Below, piece by piece: positions 35,253-44,309 of a stretch of DNA of 64,000 nucleotides. A model generated the notes under the pieces. That model was not told the DNA's origin. It did not search any database and saw only the letters and a list, made by a program, of their open reading frames with translations. Origin of the DNA: Zobellia barbeyronii (GTDB taxonomy: Bacteria; Bacteroidota; Bacteroidia; Flavobacteriales; Flavobacteriaceae). The translations under genes were made by a program, and so were the position numbers. Location of the stretch: NCBI RefSeq assembly GCF_018603515.1, contig NZ_JACATN010000005.1, forward strand, positions 248,001-312,000, written 5' to 3'. Position 1 is the stretch's first letter. Each line of letters opens with the position of its first letter.

Positions 35253-36551
35253 TCATTCCTCAAGAACTTCGCGCATGGCTTTTGCTTTTAATAAGCACTC
35301 TTCATATTCTTTTTCAGGAATAGCCTTTGCAGTAATGGCACCTCCTACGGAATACGAAACGTATTTTTTGGTTGCATTATAGAGAATGCTACGGATCACC
35401 ACATTAAAATCAAAATCGCCCTCTGGTGTAAAATAACCTACTGCACCACTATACAGGCCACGCTTAAAAGCCTCTAGCTCTTCAATTATTTTCATAGCAG
35501 ATACTTTGGGTGCGCCCGTCATACTGCCCATTGGAAAAGATTGCCGGATAATATCTACAGGATTAGTATTCGGCGCTACCTGAGCCACAATGGTAGAAAT
35601 CATTTGGTGCACCTGCTCAAAAGTGTACACTTTACAAAGCTCCTCAACGACAACACTGCCTTTCAAGGCACCTTTAGACAGGTCATTACGAACCAAATCT
35701 ACAATCATTATATTTTCCGCACGTTCTTTCGGGTCCGCTTTAAGCCCTGCAATCAGTTTTTCATCTTCCTCAACCTGAGATGCTCTTTTTGCTGTTCCTT
35801 TTATAGGTTGAGAAATTATCTTACCGCCCTCTTTGCGCAAATAACGCTCTGGAGAAGCCGAAAGCAGATAATTGTCATACACCCTGAGAAATGAAGCGAA
35901 AGGCGCTTCTGATATCTTATTTAGCTTCTGATAGGTCTTAAATGGATTGATTTGTGTGTCTTCTGCATAAAATTCTTGACAAAAATTAGCTTCATAGATG
36001 TCGCCTCGGTGAATATGGGATAACATTTTTCTAACCTGTCGGAAATATTCATCCTTAAAAATGCGAAGTTTTATTTTAATGTTTTCAGTAACCGCAACTT
36101 TCTCTTCTTTTAAATCGACTTCACTTGAAATCAGGTCAAAATCTGGTTGGATTTCATCGTCGACCATCATTAAATACTCGAAAACTACTGTGTTTCCGGT
36201 TATTTTAATGATTTTCTTAGGCTGAAAAAAGAACAACTCAGCAAAACCTAATCCATCGTGATTCTTAGAAGACAATCGTTCTACATCGTTCTTCAGGTCA
36301 TAAGAAAGGTATCCAAAAATATAGTCTTTAGCCTGACCTTGAAATTCTCTTAGTTTTTCAAAAGCCTGATAACTATCCGTTTTAATGGTCGTTAGAGCAT
36401 CAACTGCCAACAAAGCATCAAACGAACTGTATGTGTTAGCATGCCCGTTACCATCTAGCCACACAATCTCTTCAAACTGTTGAGCCCATAGCAGTAGCTT
36501 CTCTTTAAATTTTCCAATATTAGAAACGGTGAACGAAGCAGAAATACGCAA
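35253..36551 (-). CDS. pabB: Aminodeoxychorismate synthase component I
   Basis: Chorismate-using enzyme of folate synthesis, 432 residues. The active-site segment reads QPIKGTAKR with Lys251, the lysine that separates PabB from TrpE, where an alanine stands. GDIYEANFCQEF, IMVDLVRNDLSKGA-type (IVDLVRNDL) and FPMGSMTGAPKVSAM are also conserved. Start is a TTG giving a family-like N-terminus (RISASFTVS). It begins 12 bases after the end of the FMN reductase gene and 60 bases before tilS. The amidotransferase partner PabA is not in the window. Confidence 0.92.
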   Translation of the reverse strand: MRISASFTVSNIGKFKEKLLLWAQQFEEIVWLDGNGHANTYSSFDALLAVDALTTIKTDSYQAFEKLREFQGQAKDYIFGYLSYDLKNDVERLSSKNHDGLGFAELFFFQPKKIIKITGNTVVFEYLMMVDDEIQPDFDLISSEVDLKEEKVAVTENIKIKLRIFKDEYFRQVRKMLSHIHRGDIYEANFCQEFYAEDTQINPFKTYQKLNKISEAPFASFLRVYDNYLLSASPERYLRKEGGKIISQPIKGTAKRASQVEEDEKLIAGLKADPKERAENIMIVDLVRNDLSKGALKGSVVVEELCKVYTFEQVHQMISTIVAQVAPNTNPVDIIRQSFPMGSMTGAPKVSAMKIIEELEAFKRGLYSGAVGYFTPEGDFDFNVVIRSILYNATKKYVSYSVGGAITAKAIPEKEYEECLLKAKAMREVLEE

Positions 36552-36563
36552 TTGACGGTTGCT

Positions 36564-37097
36564 TTAAAGTTTACTTAAAAATTGGTCCAAGGCAGCGCGA
36601 TGAGCCTTAGCAAGCTCTTTATCGGTTATTCCTTCTCCTTCTGTAAAGTTCTCTTGAAAATAAGGCAAAGAAAATGTTGCGGCTACTTGAGCACCAAACC
36701 TAGGAATTACATTTTTTGTAATCTCCAAGGCTGTCATTCCTCCTCTTTGACCTCCAGAAGTAGACATTAAAAACACAGGCTTCTCATCTAAGAACTTACG
36801 TTCAACACGTGATAGCCAATCAGTTAAATTTTTGAAATACGCCGAAGGCCCACTATTATGCTCATTAACAGAAATAATAATACCATCTGCTTTAACTATA
36901 TCGTTTTTGAGCTCTATTAAAGAATTAGAATATCCATTCTCTTTCTCATAATCTTCACTAAACATCGGGAAAGGAAAATTAACCATATTCAACAGCTGAA
37001 TTTCATTACCCTCAATAAGAGAAACTGTATATTTTACGAGTTGATAATTAATTGATTTAGAAGAGTTACTCCCAGCAAATGCCAATATTGAAGCCAT
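36564..37097 (-). CDS. NADPH-dependent FMN reductase family protein
   Basis: 177-residue flavodoxin-fold protein. The FMN phosphate loop is FAGSNSSKSINYQL at the N-terminus, followed by PMFSEDYE and the characteristic VNEHNSGPSAYFKNLTDWLSR and MSTSGGQRGG segments of the NADPH:FMN/azoreductase group. It probably reduces flavin, quinone or related acceptors in the cytosol. First gene of the apparent unit with pabB, tilS and dsbD. Confidence 0.9.
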   Translation of the reverse strand: MASILAFAGSNSSKSINYQLVKYTVSLIEGNEIQLLNMVNFPFPMFSEDYEKENGYSNSLIELKNDIVKADGIIISVNEHNSGPSAYFKNLTDWLSRVERKFLDEKPVFLMSTSGGQRGGMTALEITKNVIPRFGAQVAATFSLPYFQENFTEGEGITDKELAKAHRAALDQFLSKL

Positions 37098-37295
37098 AGT
37101 ACAATGTGTTTTAGCGAAAATATAGCAAATAGAGTTGAATTGCGAGTATTTTGGCTAATTTTGCACCGCAAACATCCAAACTGACTGTATTACAAGTATA
37201 TAAGACAGTTAATTTTGTGAAGCACACTAAAAAGGTTGTAGGATATACGTACTAAAGTGTGAAGTTTTGAGTTTTAATGATGCTTTTGCCAACTT

Positions 37296-38495
37296 TTGAT
37301 AAAATCACCAGTGGAAAATAAGACAACGAGACTATATTTTATAGATGCCATGCGAGCATGGGCCATTCTTATGATGCTTCAAGGGCATTTTATAGACGGG
37401 CTTCTAGATACTGCATTTAGAGATGGCAGCAGTGTAACTTTCTCCATTTGGAAATACTTTAGAGGCATTACAGCTCCAGTATTCTTTACGGTTTCTGGCT
37501 TTATATTCACCTTTCTTTTAATTAAAGGAGACAAAACCGGACTTCAAAACCCAAGAGTTAAAAAAGGTATAAAAAGAGGACTTGAACTTCTTTTCATTGG
37601 CTACTTGCTAAGAATGGATCTCTTTGGCCTATTACAAGGCAAAATTTACGATTCTTTCTACCTGGTAGATGTACTACATTGTATTGGCCTTTCTTTGCTA
37701 GGCATCATTGGTGTATACTTACTTTCCCAAAAGCGAAAGAAATATATTTTTCCAACAGCGCTCGTAAGCATAACTGTGTTGCTATTTATTTTTGAGCCTA
37801 CTTATAAGACTTGGAGCTTCTCATTTTTACCCGATGCATTTGCCAATTATCTAACAAAGAGTAATGGTTCTGTTTTCACTATTCTACCATGGTTTGGTTA
37901 TGCTGCATTTGGCGCATTTCTATCGGTTGTTTTTACGAAGTTTAAAAATTTCAAACACCTATACTCCGTTGCCATTCCACTCTTCGCCATAACCGGAGCA
38001 GCACTTATCGCGTATTCTTCTGATTTGTTTTTACATCTTTCACAATCAACAGACTTACAGTTGTTTGCAAATGTTTACTTTAACAATTACTTATTTATAA
38101 GACTAGGAGATGTACTGCTTGTTTTTAGTGTGTTTATGCTACTAAGAGGCTTATTAAAACACAGCACAGTACTTAAATTAGGGCAGAGTACTCTATCTAT
38201 TTACATCGTCCATTTTATAATCCTATACGGCTCATTTACCGGGCTAGGATTGTATCGGTTTTTTCATCATTCCCTTACTCCTTCGGTTGCCATTTCAGGC
38301 GCTTTAGTGTTCATGATTGTATGTACCTTTTCTGCGCTTAAATATGAAGACAACAAGGAACTCATAAAACTAAGAATTACAACTATCCTTAAATTTGCAT
38401 TGGTTAAAATAGAGGCATTCTCTCTAGGTGTTTTTCAACTTGGAAAAAGTCGCTTTTTTAGATTACTCAGAAAAGTTAGTCGGGCCAAAAACTAA
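37296..38495 (+). CDS. Acyltransferase-like multi-pass membrane protein (HGSNAT/DUF1624-related)
   Basis: About 399 residues with ten or so hydrophobic helices. The first helix region LYFIDAMRAWAILMMLQGHFID and the next, ITAPVFFTVSGFIFTFLL, follow the pattern RxxxIDxxRGxxxxxMxxxH...xxAPxFFxxSG of heparan-alpha-glucosaminide N-acetyltransferase-like proteins. The expected role is transfer of an acyl group to an envelope glycan across the membrane. Start uncertain: TTG at 37296 or GTG at 37311, no ATG fits. Upstream are two exact TAnnTTTG elements, of which TAATTTTG at 37210-37217 is nearest. Confidence 0.75.
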   Translation: MIKSPVENKTTRLYFIDAMRAWAILMMLQGHFIDGLLDTAFRDGSSVTFSIWKYFRGITAPVFFTVSGFIFTFLLIKGDKTGLQNPRVKKGIKRGLELLFIGYLLRMDLFGLLQGKIYDSFYLVDVLHCIGLSLLGIIGVYLLSQKRKKYIFPTALVSITVLLFIFEPTYKTWSFSFLPDAFANYLTKSNGSVFTILPWFGYAAFGAFLSVVFTKFKNFKHLYSVAIPLFAITGAALIAYSSDLFLHLSQSTDLQLFANVYFNNYLFIRLGDVLLVFSVFMLLRGLLKHSTVLKLGQSTLSIYIVHFIILYGSFTGLGLYRFFHHSLTPSVAISGALVFMIVCTFSALKYEDNKELIKLRITTILKFALVKIEAFSLGVFQLGKSRFFRLLRKVSRAKN

Positions 38496-38759
38496 TCCAA
38501 TAATCGATTATAAAATAATATCGCATAAAAAATCCTTTCTACAGAATATGGATTGTTTATACTTGGTGAAATTAGTAATCACTAAAATTTGAATAAAAAC
38601 TATAAATACAAGCTTCACCTATGTTTTTAGGTTGTAATAAATAAATGGTTTGATGTGTTCTTGTTATTAGGATTGAGTCAAAATAGACATCAAAATACAA
38701 ACTATACACAGGATTCATTTATTTTTAGGGTTTTCAACTAAAATTAAGATGATTACTAA

Positions 38760-38990
38760 ATGAGTGATAAAAAATTTACCCCCGTTAAAATAGCCTTAGA
38801 AAAAGATAAGAGATACGCATGGTGCACCTGTGGACACTCGGAAACAAACGTTTTTTGTGACGGTTCCCACAAACAGTATGGCAAACCAGGTTCTTTAGTT
38901 TTTCAGGTAGATGAAGACAAAGAGGCCAGAATCTGCACTTGCAAACTAACAAGCAATCCTCCCTATTGCGACGGAAGCCATAACAACTAA
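38760..38990 (+). CDS. CDGSH iron-sulfur domain protein (double motif)
   Basis: 76-residue small Fe-S protein with two CDGSH motifs: Cys22-x-Cys24...Cys33-Asp-Gly-Ser-His37 and Cys59-x-Cys61...Cys70-Asp-Gly-Ser-His74. Each would bind a [2Fe-2S] cluster with 3Cys-1His ligation. Bacterial members with tandem motifs are soluble; roles in redox or iron handling are suspected but not settled. Single gene with its own terminator; the 264 bases upstream hold no other gene, only short AT-rich repeats. Confidence 0.93.
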   Translation: MSDKKFTPVKIALEKDKRYAWCTCGHSETNVFCDGSHKQYGKPGSLVFQVDEDKEARICTCKLTSNPPYCDGSHNN

Positions 38991-38993
38991 AAC

Positions 38994-39030
38994 AAAAAAA
39001 ATCCCGTCTAAATTAGACGGGATTTTTTTA
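38994..39030. terminator. Bidirectional terminator between CDGSH gene and lpdA
   Basis: ATCCCGTCTAA (39001-39011) and TTAGACGGGAT (39013-39023) form an 11-bp stem flanked by A and T tracts. Confidence 0.9.
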
Positions 39031-39047
39031 TCATATTATTTTTAAAC

Positions 39048-40454
39048 CTAGATATGCAACGCACGATCATCCGTAGCAGCAAGAGCAGCTTCTTTTACCG
39101 CTTCGGCAAAAGTAGGATGTGCATGACTCATTCTTGATATATCTTCAGCAGATGCACGGAATTCCATTGCAGTAACCGCTTCTGCGATTAAATCTGCACT
39201 ACGGGCTCCAATCATGTGAACTCCAAGAACTTCATCTGTTTTCTTATCGGCCAACATTTTTACAAACCCGTCTAAATCCATACTCGCACGAGAACGACCT
39301 AAAGCACGCATTGGAAATTGACCCACTTTATATTCAATTCCAGCCTCTTTCAATTCTTCTTCCGTTTTACCAACAGAAGCAACCTCTGGCCATGTGTAAA
39401 CTACACCTGGAATCAAGTTATAATCAATATGAGGTTTCTGACCCGCTAATTGCTCAGCAACCATAGTCCCTTCTTCTTCCGCTTTGTGAGCCAACATAGC
39501 ACCACGAATAACATCTCCAATAGCGTAGATGTTAGAAGCCGAAGTTTGCAAATGGTCATTAACCTCTACTTTACCTCTTGAATCTAACTTAACCCCGGCA
39601 GCTTCAACATTCAAACCATCCGTGTAAGGCTTTCTACCTACAGCTACTAGACAGTAATCGCCTTTAAGCTCTATTTCCTTACCTTTTTTATCATCGGCCT
39701 TAACAATAACCTCATTACCTTTTCTTTCTACAGATTTTACTTTGCTAGAAAGATTGAATTTCACTTTTTGCTTCTTTAAAACCTTAGTCAATTCCTTAGA
39801 AAGCGAAGCATCCATAGTAGGAATGATACGATCCATATACTCAACCACAGTAACTTCCGCACCAAGGCGTTTGTAAACCTGACCAAGCTCTAAGCCAATA
39901 ACTCCACCACCAATAACAATCAGATGCTTTGGAATCTCTTTTAAAGTCAAAGCTTCGGTAGAAGTTATAATACGCTCTTTATCGATTTTAATGAATGGCA
40001 GCGTAGAAGGTTTACTTCCTGTAGCGATTATAGCATTCTTAGCTTCAATCGTTTCTACACTTCCATCGTTCTTTTTGATGTTGATATGTGTAGCATCTTT
40101 AAAACTACCCAGCCCTTCAAAAACCTCGATTTTATTTTTGTCCATCAAGAACTTAACTCCATCACACGTCTGCTTTACAACAGCCGCTTTTCTTGCGATC
40201 ATTTGTTCAAGATTCACTTTTATCTCACCTGGAATATCAATTCCGTGCTCCGCAAAATGCTTGATAGCATCTTCATAATGATGGGAAGAATCCAATAAAG
40301 CCTTAGAAGGTATACAACCAACATTAAGACAGGTTCCGCCCAAAGTACTGTACTTTTCGATTATTGCCGTTTTCAATCCCAACTGTGCACAACGTATTGC
40401 TGCTACATATCCTCCTGGTCCTGAGCCAATAATGGCCACATCGTATGAACTCAT
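39048..40454 (-). CDS. lpdA: Dihydrolipoyl dehydrogenase
   Basis: E3 flavoenzyme of 2-oxo acid dehydrogenase complexes, 468 residues. FAD-binding GSGPGGYVAA, redox-active disulfide Cys42-x4-Cys47 in GGTCLNVGCIPSK, NAD-binding GGGVIGLELGQVYKRLG, and the C-terminal active-site base in HAHPTFAEAVKEAA. Encoded alone, divergent from the antiporter gene; a perfect -7 element TAATTTTG lies at 40479-40486 on the minus strand, 25 bases before its ATG. The branched-chain 2-oxo acid, pyruvate and 2-oxoglutarate complexes could all use it. Confidence 0.96.
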   Translation of the reverse strand: MSSYDVAIIGSGPGGYVAAIRCAQLGLKTAIIEKYSTLGGTCLNVGCIPSKALLDSSHHYEDAIKHFAEHGIDIPGEIKVNLEQMIARKAAVVKQTCDGVKFLMDKNKIEVFEGLGSFKDATHINIKKNDGSVETIEAKNAIIATGSKPSTLPFIKIDKERIITSTEALTLKEIPKHLIVIGGGVIGLELGQVYKRLGAEVTVVEYMDRIIPTMDASLSKELTKVLKKQKVKFNLSSKVKSVERKGNEVIVKADDKKGKEIELKGDYCLVAVGRKPYTDGLNVEAAGVKLDSRGKVEVNDHLQTSASNIYAIGDVIRGAMLAHKAEEEGTMVAEQLAGQKPHIDYNLIPGVVYTWPEVASVGKTEEELKEAGIEYKVGQFPMRALGRSRASMDLDGFVKMLADKKTDEVLGVHMIGARSADLIAEAVTAMEFRASAEDISRMSHAHPTFAEAVKEAALAATDDRALHI

Positions 40455-40585
40455 AAAATTTTCTTTGAATTTATCTTACAAAATTAATACTATTTTCCGG
40501 TTTGAGGCCTCCTTTGTCAATTTATACAAAAGTTGCACAAACCCTATCAAAATTGTAATATTACCTAATAGCTAAACCGTTATTA

Positions 40586-42088
40586 ATGACAAGCAAAAAT
40601 TCAGGGGAGCACAGAGAAAACGAAAACATCGTTAAAAACAAAGAATTAAATATCTGGGAAGCACTAACCCCTGTGATAGCCCTTGTAGCCATGCTGGCCT
40701 ACAATGTTTATGTTTTTGGAGACGATGCCCTTAGTGGCTCCAACCAATTCATTCTTTTAATGGGTGGTGCTGTCGCTGCCATTGTTGGGGCATTCAACAA
40801 GGTATCTTACAAGCAAATGATGGCAGAGGTTGCAGAAAACCTTAAATCTACTACCGGAGCTTTACTTATTTTATTAATGGTAGGTGCTTTAGCTGGTTCT
40901 TGGCTTATAAGCGGTATCATTCCCGCAATGATTTACTACGGTCTGCAAGTCTTAAATCCCACTATATTTTTAGCGGCCTGTGTTGTTATCTGTGCCATTA
41001 TATCTATTGCCACAGGTAGTAGCTGGACTACTTCCGCAACGGTGGGTATAGCATTGATTGGTATTGGTGAAGCGCTAGGCATATCTTTAGGGATGACAGC
41101 TGGAGCAGTATTGTCTGGCGCTTATTTTGGAGATAAACTTTCTCCCCTTAGCGATACTACCAATTTAGCACCCGCTATGGCAGGTGGTGAGCTTTTTGAC
41201 CATATTAAATACATGCTATACACAACGGTTCCTACCATAAGCATTACTTTAATATTCTTTATTATTTTAGGATTTACCATAGAAACAAAAGGCTCCGCAG
41301 ATATTGAATCTATCTTAACTTCCATTAATTCGGCTTTTACAATTACGCCTTGGCTTTTTCTTGTGCCAATAGTAGTAGTTGTTCTTATTATTAAAAAAAC
41401 ACCTCCATTGGCCGCCTTATTAATAGGAACCTTGTTAGGAGCTGTATTCGCTCTAATTTTTCAACCTGATGTCGTAGCTGGTATTACCGAAGCTAAAGAA
41501 CTCACTTTTAGATCAGGTTACGAAGGAATACTAACTGCCATAACCGTTCAAACTTCGGTACCCACAGATAATTTAGCGCTAAACGATTTGTTTTCTGCAA
41601 AAGGAATGGCCGGGATGATGGGTACTATTTGGCTTATTGTATGTGCCATGGTTTTTGGTGGAATTATGGATGGTATTGGAGCTTTAGACCGCATTACCAA
41701 ATCATTGTTAAAAATGGCAAAAACTACTTTTGGCCTTTTTGCCAGTACAGTAGGTAGTTGTCTGGCTTTAAACATTACGGCATCTGACCAATATCTTGCT
41801 ATTGTAGTTCCAGGAAAAATGTTTAGTAAGGCTTATGCTGATAGAAATCTAGCTCCAGAAAACTTAAGCAGAACCTTAGAGGATTCCGGTACGGTAACCT
41901 CTGTTCTTGTACCTTGGAATACTTGCGGCGCTTATCATAGTAGTGTCTTAGGAGTTGGAACGGCGGAATATGCATTGTTCGCTGTATTTAACTGGTTGAG
42001 CCCTATAATGACGTTGATTTTTGCTGCATTGCACATTAAAATCAAGCAATTGACCACTAAAAACACCCCTTCTCCAAAAGAAATTTAA
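40586..42088 (+). CDS. nhaC: Na+/H+ antiporter, NhaC family
   Basis: 500-residue inner-membrane protein with eleven or twelve helices. The block ATGSSWTTSATVGIALIGIG...GAVLSGAYFGDKLSPLSDTTNLAPA is the NhaC signature, including the conserved aspartates. It exports sodium in exchange for protons, fitting a marine lifestyle. The second half has NITASDQYLAIVVPGKMF and LVPWNTCGAYHSSVLGV, also family-typical. Single gene; nothing recognised in the 231 bases after it except regulatory sequence of the next gene. Confidence 0.93.
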   Translation: MTSKNSGEHRENENIVKNKELNIWEALTPVIALVAMLAYNVYVFGDDALSGSNQFILLMGGAVAAIVGAFNKVSYKQMMAEVAENLKSTTGALLILLMVGALAGSWLISGIIPAMIYYGLQVLNPTIFLAACVVICAIISIATGSSWTTSATVGIALIGIGEALGISLGMTAGAVLSGAYFGDKLSPLSDTTNLAPAMAGGELFDHIKYMLYTTVPTISITLIFFIILGFTIETKGSADIESILTSINSAFTITPWLFLVPIVVVVLIIKKTPPLAALLIGTLLGAVFALIFQPDVVAGITEAKELTFRSGYEGILTAITVQTSVPTDNLALNDLFSAKGMAGMMGTIWLIVCAMVFGGIMDGIGALDRITKSLLKMAKTTFGLFASTVGSCLALNITASDQYLAIVVPGKMFSKAYADRNLAPENLSRTLEDSGTVTSVLVPWNTCGAYHSSVLGVGTAEYALFAVFNWLSPIMTLIFAALHIKIKQLTTKNTPSPKEI

Positions 42089-42187
42089 AATTTTCAATTT
42101 CTCAAATTAAGAATATTAAAATTACTAGTCCATACACTGCGGATTAGTCAATCTATACATTGGTATTTTATCGATTTAACAACAAAA

Positions 42188-42282
42188 TCTAGATATACTC
42201 TAGAGCATCTACAATAGTTATTCTCCTATCAATTTTTTAAATACAGATAACATGGTCTACCATAATATTGAATGTAATTTTG
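42188..42282 (+). promoter_or_regulatory. Promoter and operator-like palindromes of the peroxiredoxin gene
   Basis: A perfect -7 element TAATTTTG is at 42275-42282, 38 bases before the ATG. Over the -33 position lies a 12-base inverted repeat ATGGT-CT-ACCAT (42252-42263), and further up TCTAGA occurs twice (42188-42193 and 42199-42204). Their position fits binding of a peroxide-responsive regulator, but no known box is matched. Confidence 0.4.
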
Positions 42283-42319
42283 TAGTCAAATAGATATTAA
42301 AACTTAAAAAATAAATAAT

Positions 42320-42964
42320 ATGGCTTTTGTAGGTAAAAAATTCCCAAACTTGAGTGTAAACGCAATGAATGATTTAGGCGATACATTTAAATTGAATGTT
42401 TTAGAAGAAGCTCAAAAAAACAACAAGAAAGTTGTTCTTTTCTGGTACCCTAAAGATTTTACATTTGTTTGCCCAACTGAATTACACGCTTTTCAAGCTG
42501 CTTTAAGTGAGTTCGAAAAAAGAAATACATTGGTAATTGGTGCTTCTTGTGATACTGCAGAGGTACACTTTGCTTGGTTAAGCACAGATAAAGACAATGG
42601 TGGTATTGAAGGTGTTACTTACCCATTATTGGCAGATAGCAACCGTAACCTTTCTTCTACATTAGGTATCCTTGATATTACTAATGAGCAGTACAATGAA
42701 GAAACTGGTGTTGTTACTGTTGAAGGAGATAATGTAACGTATCGTGCTACTTACCTTATTGACGAAGAAGGTACTGTATTTCACGAAGGTATCAACCATA
42801 TGCCATTAGGTAGGAACGTAAATGAATACTTGCGTTTAATTGATGCTTACACACACGTACAAGAAAAAGGTGAAGTTTGTCCTGCAAACTGGGAAGAAGG
42901 TAAAGATGCAATGACTGCCGATAGAAAAGGTGTTGCTGAATATCTTTCTGCTCATAAGAACTAA
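42320..42964 (+). CDS. ahpC: Peroxiredoxin, AhpC/Prx1-type typical 2-Cys
   Basis: 214 residues. The peroxidatic cysteine is Cys51 in FWYPKDFTFVCPTE and the resolving cysteine Cys187 in GEVCPANW, the pattern of obligate 2-Cys AhpC/Prx1 enzymes that form decamers. It removes hydrogen and organic peroxides and is recycled by a thioredoxin or AhpF. The next genes code for a thioredoxin-like protein and DUF6952, which suggests the local thioredoxin is its reductant. A partial terminator separates it from them. Confidence 0.95.
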   Translation: MAFVGKKFPNLSVNAMNDLGDTFKLNVLEEAQKNNKKVVLFWYPKDFTFVCPTELHAFQAALSEFEKRNTLVIGASCDTAEVHFAWLSTDKDNGGIEGVTYPLLADSNRNLSSTLGILDITNEQYNEETGVVTVEGDNVTYRATYLIDEEGTVFHEGINHMPLGRNVNEYLRLIDAYTHVQEKGEVCPANWEEGKDAMTADRKGVAEYLSAHKN

Positions 42965-42987
42965 GTAAGTTCTTTAGCTACAAGTTA

Positions 42988-43026
42988 ACCGCTTGTGTTT
43001 TTGATAATGCAAGCGGTACTTTTTAA
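42988..43026 (+). terminator. Terminator after ahpC
   Basis: ACCGCTTG (42988-42995) pairs with CAAGCGGT (43010-43017), 8 bp, followed by ACTTTTT. It lies in the 96-base gap before the thioredoxin gene and may give strong ahpC with weaker readthrough into the next two genes. Confidence 0.65.
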
Positions 43027-43060
43027 ACCTAAAACAGTATAAATTTTAAAACCTTGAGAT

Positions 43061-43375
43061 ATGGTATTGGAATTAGAACAAGATAATTTGCAAGAAATTA
43101 TTGCAGATAAAAAGAATGTAATTGTACAGTATTCTGCCGGATGGTGTGGCAACTGCCGTATCATGAAGCCTAAGTTTAAGAAAGAGGCTTCAACTCACGA
43201 AGACTTTACTTTTGTAATTGCCGATGCGGAGAAATTCCCTGAAAGCAGAAAATTAGCCAACGTAGACAACTTGCCTACATTTGCTACTTTTACTAATGGA
43301 GAGTTTAAAAATCAAGTACAAACGAACAAATACGATGTTCTAAAAGAATTGATCAGTGAAGCTTCCAGTAATTAA
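43061..43375 (+). CDS. Thioredoxin family protein
   Basis: 104 residues, one thioredoxin fold, cytosolic. The active site is Cys29-Gly-Asn-Cys32 in SAGWCGNCRIMKP rather than the usual CGPC, which alters redox potential in other thioredoxins. The cis-proline is in NLPTFATF. Immediately after ahpC and overlapping DUF6952, it is probably the dedicated electron donor for the peroxiredoxin. Confidence 0.92.
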   Translation: MVLELEQDNLQEIIADKKNVIVQYSAGWCGNCRIMKPKFKKEASTHEDFTFVIADAEKFPESRKLANVDNLPTFATFTNGEFKNQVQTNKYDVLKELISEASSN

Positions 43376-43613
43376 GCATTTGACAAATTTCATTGAAGAA
43401 AATGACGAAGATTTTGTTGTTGAAACCATTGAAACATTAGAAGCCCTAACAGAAGTATCTTCTCTAAAAGACGAAGAACTTGATGTTATTGGCGAATTAA
43501 TATCGAACATGTACGGTGCACTTGAAGTACAAAAAAGTATAAAGGAAGGCAAACCTCAAAAAGAGGCATTGAACGAGTTTATGAAGCGTGTAATGGGTGC
43601 TATTGACAAGTAA
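43356..43613 (+). CDS. DUF6952 family small protein
   Basis: 85 residues, acidic, all-helical. It begins with a GTG that lies inside the last 20 bases of the thioredoxin gene, giving KLPVIKHLTNFIEENDEDFV and ending EFMKRVMGAIDK. This little family is found in Bacteroidota next to the peroxiredoxin-thioredoxin pair (recalled synteny). Overlap implies coupled translation and a joint role in peroxide defence, but the biochemical function is unknown. Confidence 0.8.
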   Translation: MKLPVIKHLTNFIEENDEDFVVETIETLEALTEVSSLKDEELDVIGELISNMYGALEVQKSIKEGKPQKEALNEFMKRVMGAIDK

Positions 43614-43645
43614 ACCAAGTAAAAAATACATTTACTTAGGTATCT

Positions 43646-43703
43646 AAAAGTGAGATAACTTTTGATTTTAAACGGAATCAATAAAGTTGTTTCACTTTTT
43701 TGT
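43646..43703 (+). terminator. Terminator after the ahpC-trx-DUF6952 unit
   Basis: AAAAGTGA (43646-43653) plus ATAACTTT pairs with AAAGTTGT plus TCACTTTT (to 43699), with single bulged bases and a 22-base loop, ending in a T run. Confidence 0.65.
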
Positions 43704-43802
43704 TTTGTTACTTCTGTTTTTAAATAGGATATTTCTTTTCTGGAGCACCCTTAATTAGCTCATAATTTTATAATTTCACGTCCAATTTAAATTAAACATA
43801 TC

Positions 43803-44309
43803 ATGGCTACAGTAACCTTAAAAGGAAACGAAATACATACATTAGGAAATCTACCCGCAAACGGAAGCAAAGCTCCTAATTTTATATTAACGAAAAATGA
43901 CCTTTCATCTGCATCTCTTTCTGATTACTCAGGCAAAAGAGTTGTTTTAAATATCTTCCCTAGCGTTGACACAGGTACTTGTGCACAATCTGTTAGACAA
44001 TTCAACAAAGAAGCTGCAGAATTAGACAACACGGTAGTTTTATGTGTTTCTAAAGATTTACCATTTGCCCAAGCTCGTTTTTGTGGCGCAGAGGGTATTG
44101 AAAATGTAGAGATGTTATCTGATTTCCGTGACGGTAGTTTTGGAAAAGACTATGCTGTTTCTTTTTCTGACGGACCTTTAGTTTCGTTATTATCAAGATC
44201 GGTAGTCGTTCTTAATGAGTCTGGTAACGTAATCTACTCTGAGCAAGTTACTGAAACTGTAGATGAGCCGAATTACAAAGCAGCTCTTGAAGCTTTAGCC
44301 GATGCCTAA
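43803..44309 (+). CDS. tpx: Thiol peroxidase (atypical 2-Cys peroxiredoxin)
   Basis: 168 residues. Peroxidatic Cys60 in SVDTGTCAQSVRQFN and resolving Cys94 in ARFCGAEG, the spacing of Tpx (61/95 in E. coli). Prefers lipid hydroperoxides and is recycled by thioredoxin. Its end overlaps dgkA by eight bases. The position right after the ahpC unit makes a peroxide-defence cluster. Confidence 0.95.
   Translation: MATVTLKGNEIHTLGNLPANGSKAPNFILTKNDLSSASLSDYSGKRVVLNIFPSVDTGTCAQSVRQFNKEAAELDNTVVLCVSKDLPFAQARFCGAEGIENVEMLSDFRDGSFGKDYAVSFSDGPLVSLLSRSVVVLNESGNVIYSEQVTETVDEPNYKAALEALADA

Noticed and set aside
35253-36551. Anthranilate synthase component I (TrpE).
   Set aside because: The active-site motif has lysine (PIKGT), the PabB marker, and no trp genes are nearby.
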